Below, piece by piece: positions 61,316-64,000 of a stretch of 64,000 bases of DNA. A model generated the notes under the pieces. It worked only from the letters and a program-made list of their open reading frames with translations. It did no database searches and was not told where the DNA came from. Both the position numbers and the translations under genes were made by a program. The first letter of the stretch is position 1. Each line of letters starts with the position of its first letter. Source of the DNA: Microvirga sesbaniae (GTDB lineage Bacteria; Pseudomonadota; Alphaproteobacteria; Rhizobiales; Beijerinckiaceae); the NCBI RefSeq assembly GCF_025460805.1, contig NZ_JAMXFJ010000015.1:80825-144824 (forward strand). Reading direction: 5' to 3'.

Positions 61316-62155
61316 TTACCGCTCCGCCTTCGACGTGAGCGCGAAGAGGCTCGCGATGCCGCCGACGCCGAGCATCAGCATGAGGCTCACCGCGTTGATC
61401 GCCGGCGTCGCGCCCTCGCGCATCTGGCCGTACATGGTGATCGGCAGCGGCGGCTCGGAGCCGACGAGCATCAGGGTGGTGTTGAAGTTCTCGAACGACA
61501 TCAGCAGCGCCACGAGCCCGGCGCCGATGAGCGCGGGGCTCAGGAACGGCAGCGTGATCGTGCGCAGCACCCTGGCGCGGCTCGCCCCGAGATCGAAGGC
61601 GGCTTCCTCGAGCGACCGGTCGAACTTGCGCAGGCGCGCCGCGATGATGAGCGTCGCGATCGTGAGGATGAACGAGAGCTGCCCCAGGATCACGAGCGGG
61701 AGCCCGGGGCGGAGGAGATCGAGATCGGTCTGGAAGAAATCCTCGAGCCCGTTCGCCACGCGCGAGAAGAAGGCGAGGATCGAGATGCCGAGCACCACGC
61801 CCGGGATCACCAGCGGCCAGAGCATCATCATGGCGAGCAGGGTCTTGCCGCGGAACTCGGCCCGCTCCAGCACCCAGGCATTGACCGTGCCGAGGGCCAC
61901 GGCGAGGAGCGCCACCGGGATCGCGACCTTGAAGCTGTTGCCGATGCTGTCCAGCCAGATCGGATCGGCCAGCACGCCCGGCTTGCCGAAGACCGCCCCG
62001 GAGCCGGTGAACCATTCGAGGGTGAAACCACGCCAGGGCGGCGACGGGAACGGGCTCGCGTTGAAGGCGAAGATCGCCACGACCAGCAGCGGCGCGAACA
62101 GGAAGAGGTAGAACGCCGCGATGTAGAGCTTCCAGGCGAGGGACGGTCGGTTCAT
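61316..62155 (-). CDS. Spermidine/putrescine-type ABC permease (PotC-like)
   Basis: A 279-residue inner-membrane permease with six helices: KLYIAAFYLFLFAPLLVVAI at the start, and the coupling loop EEAAFDLGASRARVLRTITL typical of PotC. It is followed by SFENFNTTLMLVG, the conserved segment of type I polyamine/iron/thiamine permeases. Polyamine is the best guess; the cargo cannot be fixed without the binding protein, which lies outside the window. Confidence 0.92.
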   Translation of the reverse strand: MNRPSLAWKLYIAAFYLFLFAPLLVVAIFAFNASPFPSPPWRGFTLEWFTGSGAVFGKPGVLADPIWLDSIGNSFKVAIPVALLAVALGTVNAWVLERAEFRGKTLLAMMMLWPLVIPGVVLGISILAFFSRVANGLEDFFQTDLDLLRPGLPLVILGQLSFILTIATLIIAARLRKFDRSLEEAAFDLGASRARVLRTITLPFLSPALIGAGLVALLMSFENFNTTLMLVGSEPPLPITMYGQMREGATPAINAVSLMLMLGVGGIASLFALTSKAER

Positions 62156-62159
62156 GGGA

Positions 62160-63029
62160 TCACGCCTGCTTCAGGGTGGAGCCCAGGCTCTGGCCGGTGA
62201 GGCGCAGGCCCAGCCACACGATGGCGGACGAGAGCAGCAGGAGCAGCATGCCGAAGGCCGCGCCCTGGGGCCAGTTGAAGCGCGTGATGAACTGCGCGTA
62301 GATCTGCTCGGTGAACCACAGGCCGTTCTTGCCCCCGAGCAGCACCGGGGTGGCGAAGTTGCCCACGGTGAGCATGAACACGATGATCGAGCCCGCCACG
62401 ATGCCGGGCATCGCGTGGGGAATGACGATCCGGCGCAGCACCGTCCAGCGGCTGCCGCCGAGATCGAAACCTGCTTCCACGACGGCGGGCTCCAGGCTTT
62501 CCAGCGCGTTGGCGAGCGGCACGATCATGAACAGCAGCCCGCCATAGACGAGGCCGAGGATCACGGCGCCGTCGTTGTAGAGCAGCTCCACCGGCTGGTC
62601 GGCGAGGCCGACGGCCCGCAGCGCGTAGGAGACGACGCCGGTCTCGCGCAAAAGCATCATCCAGCCGAGGGTGCGCACCAGCTCCGACACCCAGAACGGC
62701 AGGAGGCAGAGCAGCAGCAGAATCGCCTTGACGCGTCCCTGCGCCACCCGGGCGATGTAGAGCGCGATCGGGAAGGCGAGCACCAGGGTCAGGGCCGTGA
62801 CCAGGATCGACATGAAGGCGGTGCGCGCGAAGGTGCGCCAGTAGAGCGGCTCGGTGAAGAACTCGAGATAGTTTCCGAGCCCGAAGGCATAGACCCGCGG
62901 GGCCACCCGCTCGCTGAAGGACAGGACGAGGATCTCCACGTGCGGCAGCACGATGAGGAGCCCGAGCCACAGGATCGCGGGCGCGAGCAGCAGGAAGAGC
63001 GTGAGGCGCGAGGCCTGCCTGGTCATCAT
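62160..63029 (-). CDS. Spermidine/putrescine-type ABC permease (PotB-like)
   Basis: A 289-residue permease: FLLLAPAILWLGLLIVLPHV as first helix, SILVTALTLVLAFPIALYIA, and the coupling loop VEAGFDLGGSRWTVLRRIVI. Its start overlaps the ATPase stop by ATGA, and the PotC-like gene follows after 4 nt. Confidence 0.93.
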   Translation of the reverse strand: MMTRQASRLTLFLLLAPAILWLGLLIVLPHVEILVLSFSERVAPRVYAFGLGNYLEFFTEPLYWRTFARTAFMSILVTALTLVLAFPIALYIARVAQGRVKAILLLLCLLPFWVSELVRTLGWMMLLRETGVVSYALRAVGLADQPVELLYNDGAVILGLVYGGLLFMIVPLANALESLEPAVVEAGFDLGGSRWTVLRRIVIPHAMPGIVAGSIIVFMLTVGNFATPVLLGGKNGLWFTEQIYAQFITRFNWPQGAAFGMLLLLLSSAIVWLGLRLTGQSLGSTLKQA

Positions 63030-64000
63030 GCGGAAAAGACCTTCATGGCGTCCGCCGCCCAGCCCACATGGATCGGCGCCCCGACCTCGATGCCCGCGAG
63101 CGGCCCCGCCTGCGGCAGCACGGCCCGCACCGGCTGGTCGAAGCCCAGGGTGTCGATGAGAAGGCTCGAATTGGCGCCGTCGAAGAGAACCGCCGAGACG
63201 CGGCCCTCGAAGCGGTTCGGGAGATCGCGCAAGGCCGGCTGGCTCGGCGCCAGGGCGATGGACTCGGGCCGCACGAAGGCGACCGCGGCCTTTTGCGGGG
63301 CGCGGCCCGTGCCTCGCGTCACCGTGCCCGAGGGCAGCTGGAGGGCGACGGTTCCGTCCGACGACGACACGATCTCGCCCTGGAGGCGGTTCGTCTCGCC
63401 CACGAAGCTCGCCACGAAGGGCGTGGCCGGGCTGTGATAGAGCTCGCGCGGGCTTCCCACCTGCTCGAATTGTCCCTGGTTCATCACCGCGATGCGGTCG
63501 GACATGACGAGCGCTTCGGACTGGTCGTGCGTGATGTACACGAAGGTGGTGTTGAAGGTGCTCTGCAGCTGCTTCAGCTCGATCTTCATGTGCTCGCGCA
63601 GCTTGAGATCGAGCGCCCCGAGCGGTTCGTCGAGGAGCACGAGCGTCGGCTCCAGCACGAGGCAGCGGGCGATGGCCACGCGCTGCCGCTGGCCGCCGGA
63701 CAGGGCCGTCACGCGGCGCCCGCCGAATCCCTTGAGGCCGACGCGCTCCAGCATGCGCTCGGCGCGCGCCTGCGCGTCCTCGCGCGGCATGCCCCGGCAG
63801 ACGAGCCCGTAGGCCACGTTCTCGCCCACGCTCATCATGGGAAAGAGCGCCAGGCTCTGGAACACCATGTTGACCGGGCGCCGGTTGGCCGGAACGCCGA
63901 TCATCGACTGCCCGCGGATGCGGATGTCGCCGGAGGTCGGATGCTCGAACCCGGCGATCATGCGCATCAGGGTGGTCTTGCCGCAGCCCGACGGCCCGAG
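63026..64000 (-). CDS. Spermidine/putrescine-type ABC ATPase, partial (PotA-like)
   Basis: The frame runs off the right edge: its first visible codons read LGPSGCGKTTLMRMI, the Walker A loop, so some 40-60 N-terminal residues lie beyond 64000. Present are VFQSLALFPMMSVGENVAYG (Q loop), signature LSGGQRQRVAIARCL, Walker B VLLDEPLGALD, the H loop VYITHDQSEAL and a C-terminal TOBE domain (about 230 residues from the end onward, ending VGWAADAMKVFSA). It heads the three-gene minus-strand importer unit. Confidence 0.94.
   Translation of the reverse strand, partial: LGPSGCGKTTLMRMIAGFEHPTSGDIRIRGQSMIGVPANRRPVNMVFQSLALFPMMSVGENVAYGLVCRGMPREDAQARAERMLERVGLKGFGGRRVTALSGGQRQRVAIARCLVLEPTLVLLDEPLGALDLKLREHMKIELKQLQSTFNTTFVYITHDQSEALVMSDRIAVMNQGQFEQVGSPRELYHSPATPFVASFVGETNRLQGEIVSSSDGTVALQLPSGTVTRGTGRAPQKAAVAFVRPESIALAPSQPALRDLPNRFEGRVSAVLFDGANSSLLIDTLGFDQPVRAVLPQAGPLAGIEVGAPIHVGWAADAMKVFSA

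Overview
The window is a high-GC chromosomal segment of an alphaproteobacterium, almost certainly of the order Hyphomicrobiales (Rhizobiales). The signs are: argB, dapD and dapE near truA-fmt-def; an SRP RNA gene directly in front of dnaX; paired YejA binding proteins; a small heat-shock protein next to a DUF1150 protein; and dispersed intergenic repeats that read MAGLVPAIP in one frame, which I recall as typical of this order. Methylobacteriaceae (Microvirga-like) or a close family is my guess; the genus cannot be fixed from the sequence alone. No rRNA, tRNA, CRISPR array, phage or IS transposase was seen.

Layout. 1-17,300 is housekeeping: argB and a HAD nucleotidase; a DUF892 ferritin-like protein and rmuC; def-fmt-GNAT-truA with overlapping or near-touching ends; a five-helix membrane protein; dapD-dapE; ffs, dnaX, ybaB and recR; a HIT protein and nudC; kdsB-pheA plus a GNAT gene cut short by a repeat; a membrane-anchored cytochrome c. 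17,377-25,052 is a complete Yej-type peptide importer with two tandem binding proteins. A zinc-type cation exporter follows.

26,136-44,130 is the most distinctive part: two opposed blocks for nucleosides and pyrimidines. The plus-strand block holds deoB, a URC1-type GTP-cyclohydrolase-II homologue, URC4 (DUF1688), upp and a 2-keto-3-deoxygalactonokinase-like kinase, that is, the core of the URC uracil-degradation route. The minus-strand block encodes a BMP-family nucleoside ABC importer followed by cdd, purine nucleoside phosphorylase, deoC, deoA and a hydroxyacid dehydrogenase, with a small VOC protein stitched between the importer genes by overlapping codons. Together they would import nucleosides, free the bases, feed the pentose into glycolysis through deoB/deoC, and salvage or open uracil. 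An M17 aminopeptidase and an NlpC/P60 peptidase lie between the two blocks.

44,283-50,256 holds a MoeB/ThiF-type enzyme and the classic infC-rpmI-rplT-pheS-pheT operon. infC appears to start with AUU, and the infC-rpmI gap carries a candidate attenuator. 50,253-54,646 has a glycosyltransferase, an alpha/beta hydrolase, DUF1150, hsp20 and argH. 54,851-61,172 is a second peptide ABC importer ending in an M19 dipeptidase. 61,316-64,000 is a PotABC-like importer running off the right edge.

Nine copies of one intergenic element of about 90 bp are scattered through the window. Each can be drawn as a cloverleaf with two distinguishable side arms, and one copy terminates a broken acetyltransferase gene.
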